From Candidatus Thiodiazotropha sp. (GTDB lineage: Bacteria > Pseudomonadota > Gammaproteobacteria > Chromatiales > Chromatiaceae), in NCBI GenBank assembly GCA_023838465.1, contig JAIVEQ010000002.1:109397-173396 (forward strand): a stretch of 64,000 nt of DNA, read 5' to 3'. Below, in pieces: positions 54,940 to 64,000 of the stretch. The number at the start of each line of letters is the position of its first letter. Positions within the stretch are counted from its first letter, which is position 1. Position numbers and translations under genes: made by a program. Under the pieces are notes generated by a model that was given only the letters and a program-made list of their open reading frames with translations, made no database searches and was not told where the DNA came from.

Positions 54940-57582
54940 TTACTCATCCAGGGGGGCAGCAATAAAGGGATCATTGTAATACTGTGCACCGATATCGAGC
55001 CATTCGGAAAGCAGTTTTTTTTCTGCATTACTCAGGTAGCCCGCATGGGAGCCACCTGCATCGAACAATTCCAGAAAACGGCTGTTATTGGCAGAGCCAG
55101 CCGCCATTGAAGCGCCTCCCGGTACGGGTACAGGTAGATCGGGGAGTGGTACTGGATTACCGTCACCATCCAGGACCAGTTCACCGTTTTCATCCGTCTC
55201 AAAGAGCTGATTACCGTTAGCATCCGTTGCCGGTACCAGGACATCGACCAAGATACCATCCACAACCTCCTGCAGATTATCGGCAAATAGCAGCTCCCGG
55301 TAAGCGGCAAAATGCTCTGGCTCATCTTCAGAAGGACCGTCACTGAGATCCAACTGGGCATCCGGTACCACAGTCACACCAGCATCATCACTATCGTGGC
55401 AAAGGGTGCAAGTATGGTCATCGATCTGAGTATCAGTAGCATCGAACACCGGCCGCGGCAGACTCCATAATGGATGAATATGCTGCTCGTAATGAATGAT
55501 GGCACGACAGAGTTCATTCCAGTTAGATGTGCAAACAGCATCACTTAAGGGAGAGGTGCTATCCAGGTCAACATAACGATAGTTGAATGCCTCATCAATC
55601 GCTCTGGTTGCAGGATCTGTCCAGACGTCACTGAAGAGTAGATCCATAATTGGATCACAAGCAGCGGCATTGCACTGCAATCTGTTTCGTGTCTGTGCCA
55701 TGGTCTCACCCGTATCACTCCACAGCTCAGGATTCGCATTTGGAAATGGTTGACCTGTCTCAGTGTTGCCACTATTGACGCTGGGTGGTGCTGCGCTCAG
55801 GCGACCATGTGCAAGGGGATTATCGGCCTCATGACAACCACCGCACTCAACCACCTCACCCGGCCGGAATTGTAACCAGAATCCATGGTCTTGCCCGGTA
55901 CGTCTACCATTAGCATCCAGTACACTGAAGCTGACAGGTACATTCGCCGGTACCTTAACCTGCACCGACCCATCAGGTTCTATGGGCGCATAACCGATCA
56001 CCTCACGCATACCAAACTGAGTGGTCCTTCCGAATGCGCTGGATGAAAATTCAAGCACATCATCATCCGGAATCGTGACCTGCTTAATCAGGCGAAGAAA
56101 TCGTGCAGGGCGATCATCTGCTCTTGTCTGTACCGGATCAGCCAGGGTTGCTATATCGGGATCAGCCATATCCACACCGTCTAGATCATAAACGCTACGG
56201 ATGTGTAAAAGACCGGCTTTGTCAGCAACCAGTGAAGGATCGAGATCGATACCCGCTGTCTTATCATGGCGTATGATCGGCAGTGAACGCCCCACAGCCA
56301 CGACTACATCAGTATAGATAATGCCCTCTTGCGGTTTTACGATCGGCTGCTGGGTCTGTTCCGCCCCGTCATAGACAAACAAACTATAGAGTGGCGGTGC
56401 AGGTTCAGCGTCAGGATTGGCCAGACGTTCCTCTGTACAGGGAACAATGCGTTCCTGTTCCAGTAATCGACACTGATTCCAACTGATCAACAATCTGTCA
56501 GTGCCGTCAAATAACGGGTAAGCACTGCGCAGATTTCCTCCCCTGGAGAGGCTGCCGTCGGTCGTGATCTGATGTACCGTCGCACGATTTTGCGCTGGTC
56601 CGGCTAGACCCAGGTTGTCCCATGTGGGCTGCTCATTATCGACAAAGTTGGTGCTATCAATAAGGATCAGATCACCGCCCTCATCCGTACCATCCACAGG
56701 CAGCAACAAGGCCATGACGCGACCATCCGGCATCTCCTGTGGTCGCATGAACTGCACCGTGCTTCCTGATGTGCCGGTATCGTGACTGTTCAAACCATAC
56801 AACAACTCCATCTCCGTCCCATCAGGATTCATACGGTAGAGATGGATGGCATTGTTGCCATCTGCATTATCCCAACGACTGTATACTATCTGACCATTGG
56901 TGAACACGCTCGGAGAGAAATCGTGGCTACGATTAAATGAAATCTGGGTGATATTGCTACCGTCATCATTCATGACATGCAGCACCATGGCCGGCTCGTT
57001 AACGGCACGTTCGATGGCTAAATATTGAGGCTTACCCTCATCCAGCAGACGAGCCTTGGCGAGACGCTGACGGGTGGAAGAGAAGACGATTCGTCCGTCG
57101 GGCAGATAGTGGGGAAAGCGGTCATGGCCATCTTCTGCGGTAATATCCGAAACGATGATCCGTCTGAGTGTACGGGAGGGAATATCGTACTCCCAGATAT
57201 TCCATGTAGGTTGATCTTCCGGTTCCGCATCTTCAATTAGTGGCAAACGGAGAGAGAACAGTAACTTCATCCCGTCGAATGAGACAGAGACATCCCTGAC
57301 ATCACCCAGGCCACCGGTCACTGAGCCAGTGAGGTTGGTCTCATCAGCTCCCCCAGCGGCGAAATCTTTCAGATAGAGATCACCACCCGCTTCGGTAACC
57401 TGACTTACCCGGATATCCGAATTGCTCATCTCCGTAACAGGACGTTTAACATAAGCAACCGGATAGTCGACCACGACAGGATCCTGCTCCTGGCTACTTC
57501 CTCCACCGCACCCCATTAGGGTAAGGAAAAATAGGACCGCAAAGACATCTATCAGGATTGTCACGCGATTAGAAGATTTCAT
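54940..57582 (-). CDS. HzsA-like PD40 lipoprotein with CXXCH motifs
   Basis: An exported lipoprotein of about 880 residues. The ATG at 57582 opens a signal with lipobox LTLMGC followed by GGGSSQ. The frame runs further upstream, but those 24 residues do not belong to the signal. The protein has several WD40/PD40-type beta-propeller repeats (RFPHYLPDGRIVFSSTRQR; HDFSPSVFTNGQIVYSRWDN), then CGGCH and CTLCH haem-type motifs. This fold is shared with the alpha subunit of hydrazine synthase and many uncharacterised relatives, so hydrazine production should not be inferred. It leads the minus-strand set and diverges from the CXXCH gene at 57869. Confidence 0.82.
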   Translation of the reverse strand: MKSSNRVTILIDVFAVLFFLTLMGCGGGSSQEQDPVVVDYPVAYVKRPVTEMSNSDIRVSQVTEAGGDLYLKDFAAGGADETNLTGSVTGGLGDVRDVSVSFDGMKLLFSLRLPLIEDAEPEDQPTWNIWEYDIPSRTLRRIIVSDITAEDGHDRFPHYLPDGRIVFSSTRQRLAKARLLDEGKPQYLAIERAVNEPAMVLHVMNDDGSNITQISFNRSHDFSPSVFTNGQIVYSRWDNADGNNAIHLYRMNPDGTEMELLYGLNSHDTGTSGSTVQFMRPQEMPDGRVMALLLPVDGTDEGGDLILIDSTNFVDNEQPTWDNLGLAGPAQNRATVHQITTDGSLSRGGNLRSAYPLFDGTDRLLISWNQCRLLEQERIVPCTEERLANPDAEPAPPLYSLFVYDGAEQTQQPIVKPQEGIIYTDVVVAVGRSLPIIRHDKTAGIDLDPSLVADKAGLLHIRSVYDLDGVDMADPDIATLADPVQTRADDRPARFLRLIKQVTIPDDDVLEFSSSAFGRTTQFGMREVIGYAPIEPDGSVQVKVPANVPVSFSVLDANGRRTGQDHGFWLQFRPGEVVECGGCHEADNPLAHGRLSAAPPSVNSGNTETGQPFPNANPELWSDTGETMAQTRNRLQCNAAACDPIMDLLFSDVWTDPATRAIDEAFNYRYVDLDSTSPLSDAVCTSNWNELCRAIIHYEQHIHPLWSLPRPVFDATDTQIDDHTCTLCHDSDDAGVTVVPDAQLDLSDGPSEDEPEHFAAYRELLFADNLQEVVDGILVDVLVPATDANGNQLFETDENGELVLDGDGNPVPLPDLPVPVPGGASMAAGSANNSRFLELFDAGGSHAGYLSNAEKKLLSEWLDIGAQYYNDPFIAAPLDE

Positions 57583-57868
57583 CGGCAGATAGGTTCCCCG
57601 CAGATCCGATAGCACAGCCACAAGTTGAGCTGCATGGGTAGACTTAAATACCACTATCGTCTAGTAAAATCATGGACTTGAGAGTCTACCTTAACGAATA
57701 GGCCAATCAGTGCACGAGTTCACAACCTGAAAAAACAAAAGTCTCGTAATCGCCACTTTGCATTGACAAAAAAACCGACTGATATAGAAGAGAGAGAAAA
57801 CTATCGCATATTCACTCGGGGCTAACCTTCAGGTCTCGTGAACATACGGCTTCAGGGGTGTATTCATT

Positions 57869-59062
57869 ATGTCAGGACAGTGCCAATCCAACTATCCACT
57901 ATCACGATCTGGTTTCCTGGTACTGCTGTTGGCACTAACATCTCTATGTCTCTATGCTGCAAGTTCGTTAGCTGGACCACGCGAACAGGCTCAGCGGATT
58001 CATGATCGGATCGCCGGTATACCACCGAGTGCTACCATCCTCACCCAAATGGTCAGCGAGATAGTGGATAACAATGATCCACTGGCAGCTGCCTTGCTTG
58101 CAACAGAACACCCAGACTTTTACAACGTCACCTTAAAGAACTGGGCCACTCCCTGGACAAATGAGGACCAGACACCCTTTGCCCCGTTGAATGACTACTC
58201 AGCCATAGTCATTGGTATGGTGCGTGATGATGTACCGTTTAATCAATTACTCTCTGCCGATATTCTCTATATAGGCAGCAATTCTCCTGCCTACTCCAAC
58301 AACAACAATGATCACTACGAAACGATGGAGAACCAGGGAGTGAACCTCAAGGATGATCTTCAAAGAACAACCCAGTCGAGTGTGACCGGTCTTCCGGTAG
58401 ATGGAACTGCCGGCATCATCTCCACCCGAGCTGCAGCAAGGGCCTTCTTTATCGATGGTACTAACCGAGCCATGTTCCGTTTTACCATGCTCAATCATCT
58501 TTGTAAGGATCTTGAACTAATCAAAGATCCGACACGCCCCAGTGACCGGGTACGTCAGGATGCTACACGTAGTCCCGGCGGTGACAGCCGGGTGTTTTTC
58601 AATAACTGTGTAGGATGTCATGCCGGTATGGAGCCATTGACTCAGGCCTATGCCTACTACAACTATGAGTACACCAACGATCAAGAGGCCGGCAGACTAA
58701 GCTACACGCCCGGTACCGTCCAACCCAAGTACCTCATCAACAGCAGCGTCTTCAAGGATGGCTATGCAACCCCAGATGACAGCTGGGACAACTACTGGCG
58801 AGAAGGACCCAATTCCCTCCTTGGCTGGGATTCTAACTTGCCGGGCTCGGGGGCGGGAGCTAAATCGATGGGTGAGGAGTTGGCCAACAGCCATGCCTTT
58901 GCCGAATGTCAGGTCAGCAAAGCCTTCCAGGCAGTCTGTCTGCGCTCACCGGTGGATAGTGCTGATCGCACACGTATTGCCGAAATCACAAATAACTTCA
59001 AATCCGGCTACAACATGAAGCGCGTGTTTGCTGAAACGGCCGTCTATTGTGCAGGGGATTGA
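57869..59062 (+). CDS. Exported protein with CXXCH haem motif
   Basis: A 397-residue exported protein with a signal sequence (FLVLLLALTSLCLYAASSLA). One haem-type motif, CVGCH, occurs at about residues 248-252. The region before it contains a repeated YNVTLKNWATPWTN / FAPLNDYSAIVIGMVRDDV style seen in some exported cytochrome-like families. No second motif is visible, so it may hold one haem. The next gene overlaps it by the open frame, though its true start probably lies 11 bases after this stop. It begins the rightward set facing the DUF3570 operon. Confidence 0.8.
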   Translation: MSGQCQSNYPLSRSGFLVLLLALTSLCLYAASSLAGPREQAQRIHDRIAGIPPSATILTQMVSEIVDNNDPLAAALLATEHPDFYNVTLKNWATPWTNEDQTPFAPLNDYSAIVIGMVRDDVPFNQLLSADILYIGSNSPAYSNNNNDHYETMENQGVNLKDDLQRTTQSSVTGLPVDGTAGIISTRAAARAFFIDGTNRAMFRFTMLNHLCKDLELIKDPTRPSDRVRQDATRSPGGDSRVFFNNCVGCHAGMEPLTQAYAYYNYEYTNDQEAGRLSYTPGTVQPKYLINSSVFKDGYATPDDSWDNYWREGPNSLLGWDSNLPGSGAGAKSMGEELANSHAFAECQVSKAFQAVCLRSPVDSADRTRIAEITNNFKSGYNMKRVFAETAVYCAGD

Positions 59063-59072
59063 GCCAGTGAAC

Positions 59073-61547
59073 ATGCTAAACAGGGCTAACAATAATCGTG
59101 GATGGGCAGATAAAACCATCCATATCATCATTGCTGCTATTGCATTGGCTGGGCTTCAGGCTTGCCAAGATGGTGTTTCCACCCAATCTCAGCAACAGAC
59201 TAATATAACTACCAGCACCTATAATGGCCCAGCAGCACGCACAACGGATATTCAGGGTTTTCGTGTCAGTGTTTGGGAACCTCTGCGAGCTCAAAACCGC
59301 TGTGGTTCATGCCACAATACAGGTGGCCAAGCACCCTTATTTGTTCGAGAGGATGATGTCAATCAGGCTTATGAAGCGGTCAACCCTCATGTGAACAGGG
59401 AGGAACCTGACGAATCCCTGTTGGTCACCAAGGTCGCAAATGGACATAACTGCTGGGAAGCCAGTAATAGCGCCTGCGCCACGATCATCACCAACTATAT
59501 CGAGTCATGGGTCGGTGATGGCAGTGGTGCCGGGAGGCAGATCGAACTCGAAGCACCTCCCGAAAATGTTGTAGGTGAGAGCAAGGTTTTTCCCGATGAT
59601 GCCGGATTGTTCACTACCCACGTTCACCCACTGCTTACGCAGTATTGTTCCGAGTGTCATATTGAGGATGCCGACTCTCCCCAATCTCCCTATTTTGCCA
59701 ACAGTGACACGGGAGCCGCTTATGCGGCGGTTAAAACATCCATTGACCTGGATACACCTGTCAATTCACGCTTGGTACAACGTCTGGTCGAACTTCATAA
59801 CTGCTGGGATGACTGTCCGGACAATGCCCAGGAGATGGAGAGTGCCATCAGCAACATGGCCAACAGCATCACTCCGACACCGATCAATCCCAATTTGGTC
59901 GTCAGCCGTGCCTTGACCCTGCCTGAAGGGACCGTGGCCAGCGGTGGAAGCCGTCAGGAAAACGATATTGTCGCATTGTATGAGTTCAAAACCGGTAATG
60001 GCAACATCGCTTATGACACCAGTGGCGTCGATCCCGCTATCAACCTCACCCTGAACGGTGATGTATCCTGGGTCGAAGGCTGGGGACTCGATTTTAACAA
60101 CGGTAAGGCCCAAGGCAGTACCGGCGACAGTCGCAAACTGGCTCAATTGGTTCAGGCCACCGGTGAATACACCATTGAAGCCTGGGTGGTTCCCTCGAAT
60201 GTAACCCAGGAGGGACCGGCACGTATTATCAGCTATTCTGCCGGTACCGATGTACGCAACTTTACCCTCGGACAAACACTCTACAATTACAACCATCTGC
60301 ATCGCTCCAGCACAACCGATGGCAATGGTGAGCCAGCCCATTCCACCTCCGACGACGATGAAGACCTGCAAGCTACGGAACAACATGTGGTTGCCACTTT
60401 CGATCCTGTGAATGGACGCCGTCTCTATGTAAATGGTTTATTCACCGACGATATGGATGAGACCGCACCAGGCAACCTGAATGACTGGGACGATAGTTAT
60501 GCCCTGGTATTAGGTAATGAAGCATCCAGCAACCGTCCCTGGGCAGGAAAAATACGCTTACTGGCCATCCATAACCGGGCATTGACTCAGCAACAGATAA
60601 CACAGAATTTCGCAGCCGGCGTCGGTGAGAAATACTTTCTGCTGTTTAATGTCAGCGAATTGGTCAATCTTCCTCAAAGTTTCATTGTGTTCGAGGTCAG
60701 CCAATTTGATAACTACAGCTATCTTTTCCGTCAGCCAAAATTTATCAGCCTGGACGAAACCGTACTACCGGGATCCATTCCTTTGGAGGGTATGCGTATC
60801 GGCATCAACGGCAAGGAAGCAGCTATCGGCCAAGCCTATGCACGTTTGATGACGACCATTAATGACAGCGAATATTCTGTAAACGGTCAACTTCTTTCGA
60901 ATATCGGTACAACCATAGCCTCTGAGAAAGGCTCGGAAAGTGACCAGTTTTTCCTCACCTTCGAAAGACTCGGAGCCCACACAAATGTCTACACTGAGCC
61001 AGCTGTACTACCACCGGCTGAGCCAGCGGACAGTGACCCTGCCTCTCAGATCGGCTTGCGCACTTTTGATGAGATCAACGCAACAATGTCAGCTCTGACA
61101 GGTGTCAGTCACACCCTGAGTGCCGTGCAGACTACCTATACCACCATAAAACAACAGCTCCCTTCAGCAGAGGATATCAATGGATTTCTCTCCTCTCACC
61201 AAGTCGCTGTTTCACAGTTGGCTATCGAATACTGTAGTGCACTGATTGACGACACTGGCCTGCGTTCCAGCTTATTGCCAGGATTCGATTTCAGCGTCAA
61301 TGCCAATGATATTCAGAACGCCACCTGGCAAAGCCAAGTGGTAGCTCCGCTGATGACCCGATTCATGGGACAAGACCTGATCACTCAGCCTAATCCAGCA
61401 CTTGTCGAGAGTGAACTGATGAATCTGCTGACAGGTAGCGTGGGTCTGGCTCGATGCAGTGGCCAATGTGCAGCAGACCGTACTGAAAAGGCGACCAAAG
61501 CAGCCTGTGCCTCACTGCTGGGTAGTGCTGTGGTTTTACTGCAGTAA
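59073..61547 (+). CDS. LamG-like lipoprotein with two CXXCH motifs
   Basis: An exported lipoprotein of about 824 residues. From the ATG at 59073, or GTG 59067, a signal leads to lipobox LAGLQAC. Two haem-type motifs follow: CGSCH near residue 75 and CSECH near 195. A concanavalin/LamG-like domain (about 300-520) contains YTIEAWVVPSN and VVATFDPVNGRRLYVNG, a pattern of carbohydrate- or ligand-binding jelly rolls. The final 300 residues are not recognised. The DUF1501 gene follows 43 bases later, and the three rightward genes probably make one operon. Confidence 0.82.
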   Translation: MLNRANNNRGWADKTIHIIIAAIALAGLQACQDGVSTQSQQQTNITTSTYNGPAARTTDIQGFRVSVWEPLRAQNRCGSCHNTGGQAPLFVREDDVNQAYEAVNPHVNREEPDESLLVTKVANGHNCWEASNSACATIITNYIESWVGDGSGAGRQIELEAPPENVVGESKVFPDDAGLFTTHVHPLLTQYCSECHIEDADSPQSPYFANSDTGAAYAAVKTSIDLDTPVNSRLVQRLVELHNCWDDCPDNAQEMESAISNMANSITPTPINPNLVVSRALTLPEGTVASGGSRQENDIVALYEFKTGNGNIAYDTSGVDPAINLTLNGDVSWVEGWGLDFNNGKAQGSTGDSRKLAQLVQATGEYTIEAWVVPSNVTQEGPARIISYSAGTDVRNFTLGQTLYNYNHLHRSSTTDGNGEPAHSTSDDDEDLQATEQHVVATFDPVNGRRLYVNGLFTDDMDETAPGNLNDWDDSYALVLGNEASSNRPWAGKIRLLAIHNRALTQQQITQNFAAGVGEKYFLLFNVSELVNLPQSFIVFEVSQFDNYSYLFRQPKFISLDETVLPGSIPLEGMRIGINGKEAAIGQAYARLMTTINDSEYSVNGQLLSNIGTTIASEKGSESDQFFLTFERLGAHTNVYTEPAVLPPAEPADSDPASQIGLRTFDEINATMSALTGVSHTLSAVQTTYTTIKQQLPSAEDINGFLSSHQVAVSQLAIEYCSALIDDTGLRSSLLPGFDFSVNANDIQNATWQSQVVAPLMTRFMGQDLITQPNPALVESELMNLLTGSVGLARCSGQCAADRTEKATKAACASLLGSAVVLLQ

Positions 61548-61590
61548 GTATCAGTAGTAGATCAAAGAGAAATCTAACGGAAAACAGACC

Positions 61591-63445
61591 ATGCGCAGAA
61601 AAGTGAAAAACCTCTCTCCTGATGCCCCACTGCTCTACCCTGATCATCCACGTCCAGTGACGCGTCGTGACTTTATTCGTCAGGGACTCATGGCAGGCCT
61701 TGGCGCTGTTACTACACCCTCACTTTTTGGTCTCTTTGCCAACCCAGGAGAAGCCAGGGCAGCCCTCTCATCCGATCTCGAGGCACTGAAAAATGCCTGT
61801 GGAATCGATACGCTGGGTGGTGGAAAGATCCCTTTCATCTGTTTCGACCTGGCAGGAGGAGCCAATATCGCCGGTTCAAACGTATTGACAGGGCGACAAG
61901 GTGGACAACTCGACTTTCTCACCACGGCCGGTTATAACCGGCTTGGCCTCCCAGGAGACATGGTTCCTTCGATTACCAACCCGGATACCGGGCTCAATGA
62001 TTTCATCAACAACGAACTGGGTCTCTCATTCCATTCGGACAGTGCCTTTCTTAGGGGAATACTCGAGAAGGTCTCTGTCGGCAATCGGGCCAATATCAAT
62101 GGTGCTGTTATCCCAGCCCGTTCAGAAAATGATACCGGCATTAATCCTCACAACCCCATGTATGCCATCAATCGATGTGGTGCAGACGGAGAACTGTTAA
62201 CCCTGATCGGATCCCGCAGTTCCGATTCTGGTGGTAACTCTGTAGCCCCTGCGGATCAAATCGATCCGTCTGTCCGTCCCACCAAGGTTGACCGACCCAG
62301 TGACACAACAGGACTGGTGGATACCGGCAAGTTAGTGGGGCTGTTAGATCAATCCGACGCGGTAGCGGTTATGGAAGCGATACAACGCATCTCCGACATG
62401 AAACTCGACAGCGTCAACACCGGCATTTCCACTGACCAGGTAGTCAAGGAGTTGGTACGCTGCGGTTATGTAAAGAGTGCTGACCTGGTGGATCGCTACG
62501 GTGACCCGGCCGCCCTTGATGTTACTGCCGATACCGACATCATTGGCCCGATCTTCACTCAGGCGGAGTTTGATAGCGACGGTGAATTCCGTAAGACCGC
62601 ATCCGTGATCAAGTGAGTCTTCGATCTCGTGATGTCTTTTAGGCGTCCCAGGCCTAAAAGACACTCGATCTTTGACAACCTATTAGTGCCCCGGACGGTC
62701 CTGGTCACTGACACTACGTGATCACATCGCAAGCTCGTGACCACTCCGCCGTCAGTTCCCAAATGACTGGACGCCGTGTTCGGATGCTCGCTTTGCATCC
62801 CCTCTGGCGCAAGGCACGACGGGTCTACAGTCTCGCCTCACGCCTACCGGGGACTAACCGCCTCGGCTTTCAGCCTTCCTTGGCGCTCAGCGGAAGTTGG
62901 TCATCAATGGTTATGCCGGGGCCGGTACTATCACCATGGGCGGTTACGACTACCACACCGGCAATCGGGCAGTGGGTGAAATCCGTGACCTCCGTGCTGG
63001 ACGTTGCATGGGTGCCTGTCTGGAGTATGCAGCCCGTATTGGAACCCCGCTGATGCTTTATGTATTCAGCGATGGATCTGTTTCCAGTAACGGCACCATC
63101 GATAATTCAGCCGATGGACGTGGCAAGGGTGTCTGGACAGGTGACAACCAATCCACTGCGGCCTCATTCTTCCTGGTCTTTAATCCAGGCGGTCAACCTG
63201 GGCTAGCAGGTGGCTCAGCCGATGAACAGTTGCGTCATCAACAGATCGGCTATTTCACTGCCGATGGTGCGGTTGACAATGGCTCAAGTCCGGCGGCAAA
63301 CAACGTCAATCAATTGGTACAGACTGTGGCTCTCAACTATCTGGCACTACATGGTGAGCAGGGGCAGTTCAACGCGCTATTTGGTACCAATCTAGGCAAT
63401 GCAACCATGTTGGATAGTTTGACGGCATTCAATCCGGTCGTTTAG
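61591..63445 (+). pseudogene. DUF1501 Tat-exported protein, interrupted by the 283-bp element
   Basis: A DUF1501 protein split by repeat copy 2 (62610-62892). The 5' part begins with a twin-arginine signal (PVTRRDFIRQGLMAGLGA) and continues LALSSDLEAL ... KIPFICFDLAGGANIAGSNV. It ends at a TGA inside the element (62614-62616). The 3' part continues LVINGYAGAGTITMGGYDYH and the family end ALNYLALHGEQGQFNALFG. Deleting exactly 62610-62892 fuses GTG AT with G AAG TTG, giving 524 codons without a stop. A TTG at 62897 could restart the second part. DUF1501 proteins are often found with DUF1800 or haem-binding exported proteins; their chemistry is unknown. Confidence 0.88.
62610..62892 (-). repeat. 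283-bp structured mobile element, copy 2, inside the DUF1501 gene
   Basis: Appears identical to the copies at 4721-5003 and 63570-63852, but in the opposite orientation. The boundaries are set by the common core of all three and by the reading frame of the host gene. There is no target duplication. On the plus strand it supplies a TGA after four bases, so it truncates the host protein. The element's RNA strand is antisense to the gene, so splicing of the host mRNA in that orientation is not expected. Confidence 0.9.
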
Positions 63446-63569
63446 CTGACAAAACAGTGGTGGCTGGAGGCTGACTCCTGCCGAACATGCTCATTGCTGA
63501 ATAGCCCATGATGTGTCAAATACGTCAGCACGTTAAGTCATGCTGCTATTTTTTATCCATAAATTCCAC

Positions 63570-63852
63570 CGCTGAGCGCCAAGGAAGGCTGAAAGCCGAG
63601 GCGGTTAGTCCCCGGTAGGCGTGAGGCGAGACTGTAGACCCGTCGTGCCTTGCGCCAGAGGGGATGCAAAGCGAGCATCCGAACACGGCGTCCAGTCATT
63701 TGGGAACTGACGGCGGAGTGGTCACGAGCTTGCGATGTGATCACGTAGTGTCAGTGACCAGGACCGTCCGGGGCACTAATAGGTTGTCAAAGATCGAGTG
63801 TCTTTTAGGCCTGGGACGCCTAAAAGACATCACGAGATCGAAGACTCACTTG
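63570..63852 (+). repeat. 283-bp structured mobile element, copy 3
   Basis: Third copy, in plus orientation, 124 bases after the DUF1501 stop codon. Its sequence appears the same base for base as copy 1 over the full length, including the 12-bp terminal-side hairpin at 63799-63829. The flanks differ completely from those of the other copies. The remaining 148 bases of the window hold nothing recognisable. Confidence 0.88.
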
Positions 63853-64000
63853 TCGAAAACAAGACTGACAATGGTCTCCCAGATTGATTAGAATCGTCGG
63901 CCATTGATTTACGGCTATATCCGGATTTCGCAACGACATAATATTCAATTATGTGCAGCATAGTATAGCCTTGTAGGCATTTACAGTGTACGAAATTTAG

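Noticed and set aside
54940..57582. Hydrazine synthase and anammox metabolism
   Set aside because: The similarity lies in the PD40/CXXCH layout shared by many unrelated exported proteins. No other hydrazine genes are present.
62610..62892. Group I or group II intron
   Set aside because: No group II domain V or GUGYG start is seen. The group I rule of U before and G at the end fits copy 2 but not the other two, where the preceding base would be A. Conserved core strings are absent.
62610..62892. Direct HEARO signature ATGA/GTGA at the insertion edge
   Set aside because: As I recall, HEARO elements insert next to ATGA or GTGA. The bases 5' of the three copies in element orientation do not show this, so the family call is left as a hypothesis.
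1..64000. CRISPR arrays, tRNA and rRNA genes, prophage or integrase genes
   Set aside because: None found on reading. No regularly spaced short repeats, cloverleaf-like sequences or phage-type products were seen, though a tRNA could be missed without a scan.

Overview
The window looks like chromosomal DNA of a gammaproteobacterium. It carries a complete isc operon (iscRSUA-hscBA-fdx-iscX) with trmJ and cysE upstream and suhB divergent, the yajC-secD-secF operon, Slt, Rsd, FolM, a YoaA-type helicase and PBP1B. Exported c-type cytochromes, a bacteriohemerythrin, several exported thioredoxin-like proteins and many c-di-GMP signalling domains suggest a respiratory, environmentally responsive bacterium, plausibly related to the Chromatiales or other sulfur oxidisers. 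That placement is inferred from gene content only. No rRNA, tRNA, CRISPR array or transposase gene was seen.

Layout. 0.1-5.7 kb: lytic transglycosylase, a large class III nucleotidyl cyclase-like protein, repeat copy 1 and Rsd. 6-12 kb: an exported unknown protein, an NDUFA9-like Rossmann protein, two thioredoxin-like exported proteins, and an ECF sigma / anti-sigma-like / VWA lipoprotein operon. 12-26.6 kb: MidA-type methyltransferase, pteridine reductase, a glutamate-type dehydrogenase frameshifted in a run of eight G, bacteriohemerythrin, helicase, a PilZ-DUF1631-GGDEF-EAL protein, PBP1B and a di-haem cytochrome c. 26.6-39.6 kb: a proteobacterial dedicated sortase locus (class GN sortase, VIT/VWA target with an LPxTA tail, PdsO-like OmpA protein, PdsR/PdsS-like two-component pair). 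Lying inside it is a separate trio: PstS-like protein, porin-like barrel and GGDEF/EAL protein. 39.6-47.8 kb: the isc cluster and neighbours, with a readable IscR-type promoter. 48-51.4 kb: secF, secD, yajC. 51.6-63.4 kb: two divergent gene sets for exported redox and outer-membrane proteins. Leftward are DUF3570, DUF4266, TlpA, two small barrels and an HzsA-like PD40 lipoprotein with CXXCH motifs. Rightward are two CXXCH proteins, one with a LamG-like domain, and a Tat-exported DUF1501 protein.

The most interesting feature is a 283-bp non-coding element present three times (4721-5003, 62610-62892 on the minus strand, 63570-63852). The copies look identical from end to end. It has no credible ORF, no terminal inverted repeats and no target-site duplication, but it can fold into several long stems, so it looks like a mobile structured-RNA element. 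The middle copy interrupts the DUF1501 gene. Removing exactly 283 bp restores one uninterrupted 524-codon frame. The best hypothesis is a stand-alone omegaRNA/HEARO-type element mobilised in trans by an IscB/transposase system encoded elsewhere. This rests on architecture and recollection of the family, and needs a covariance-model search.
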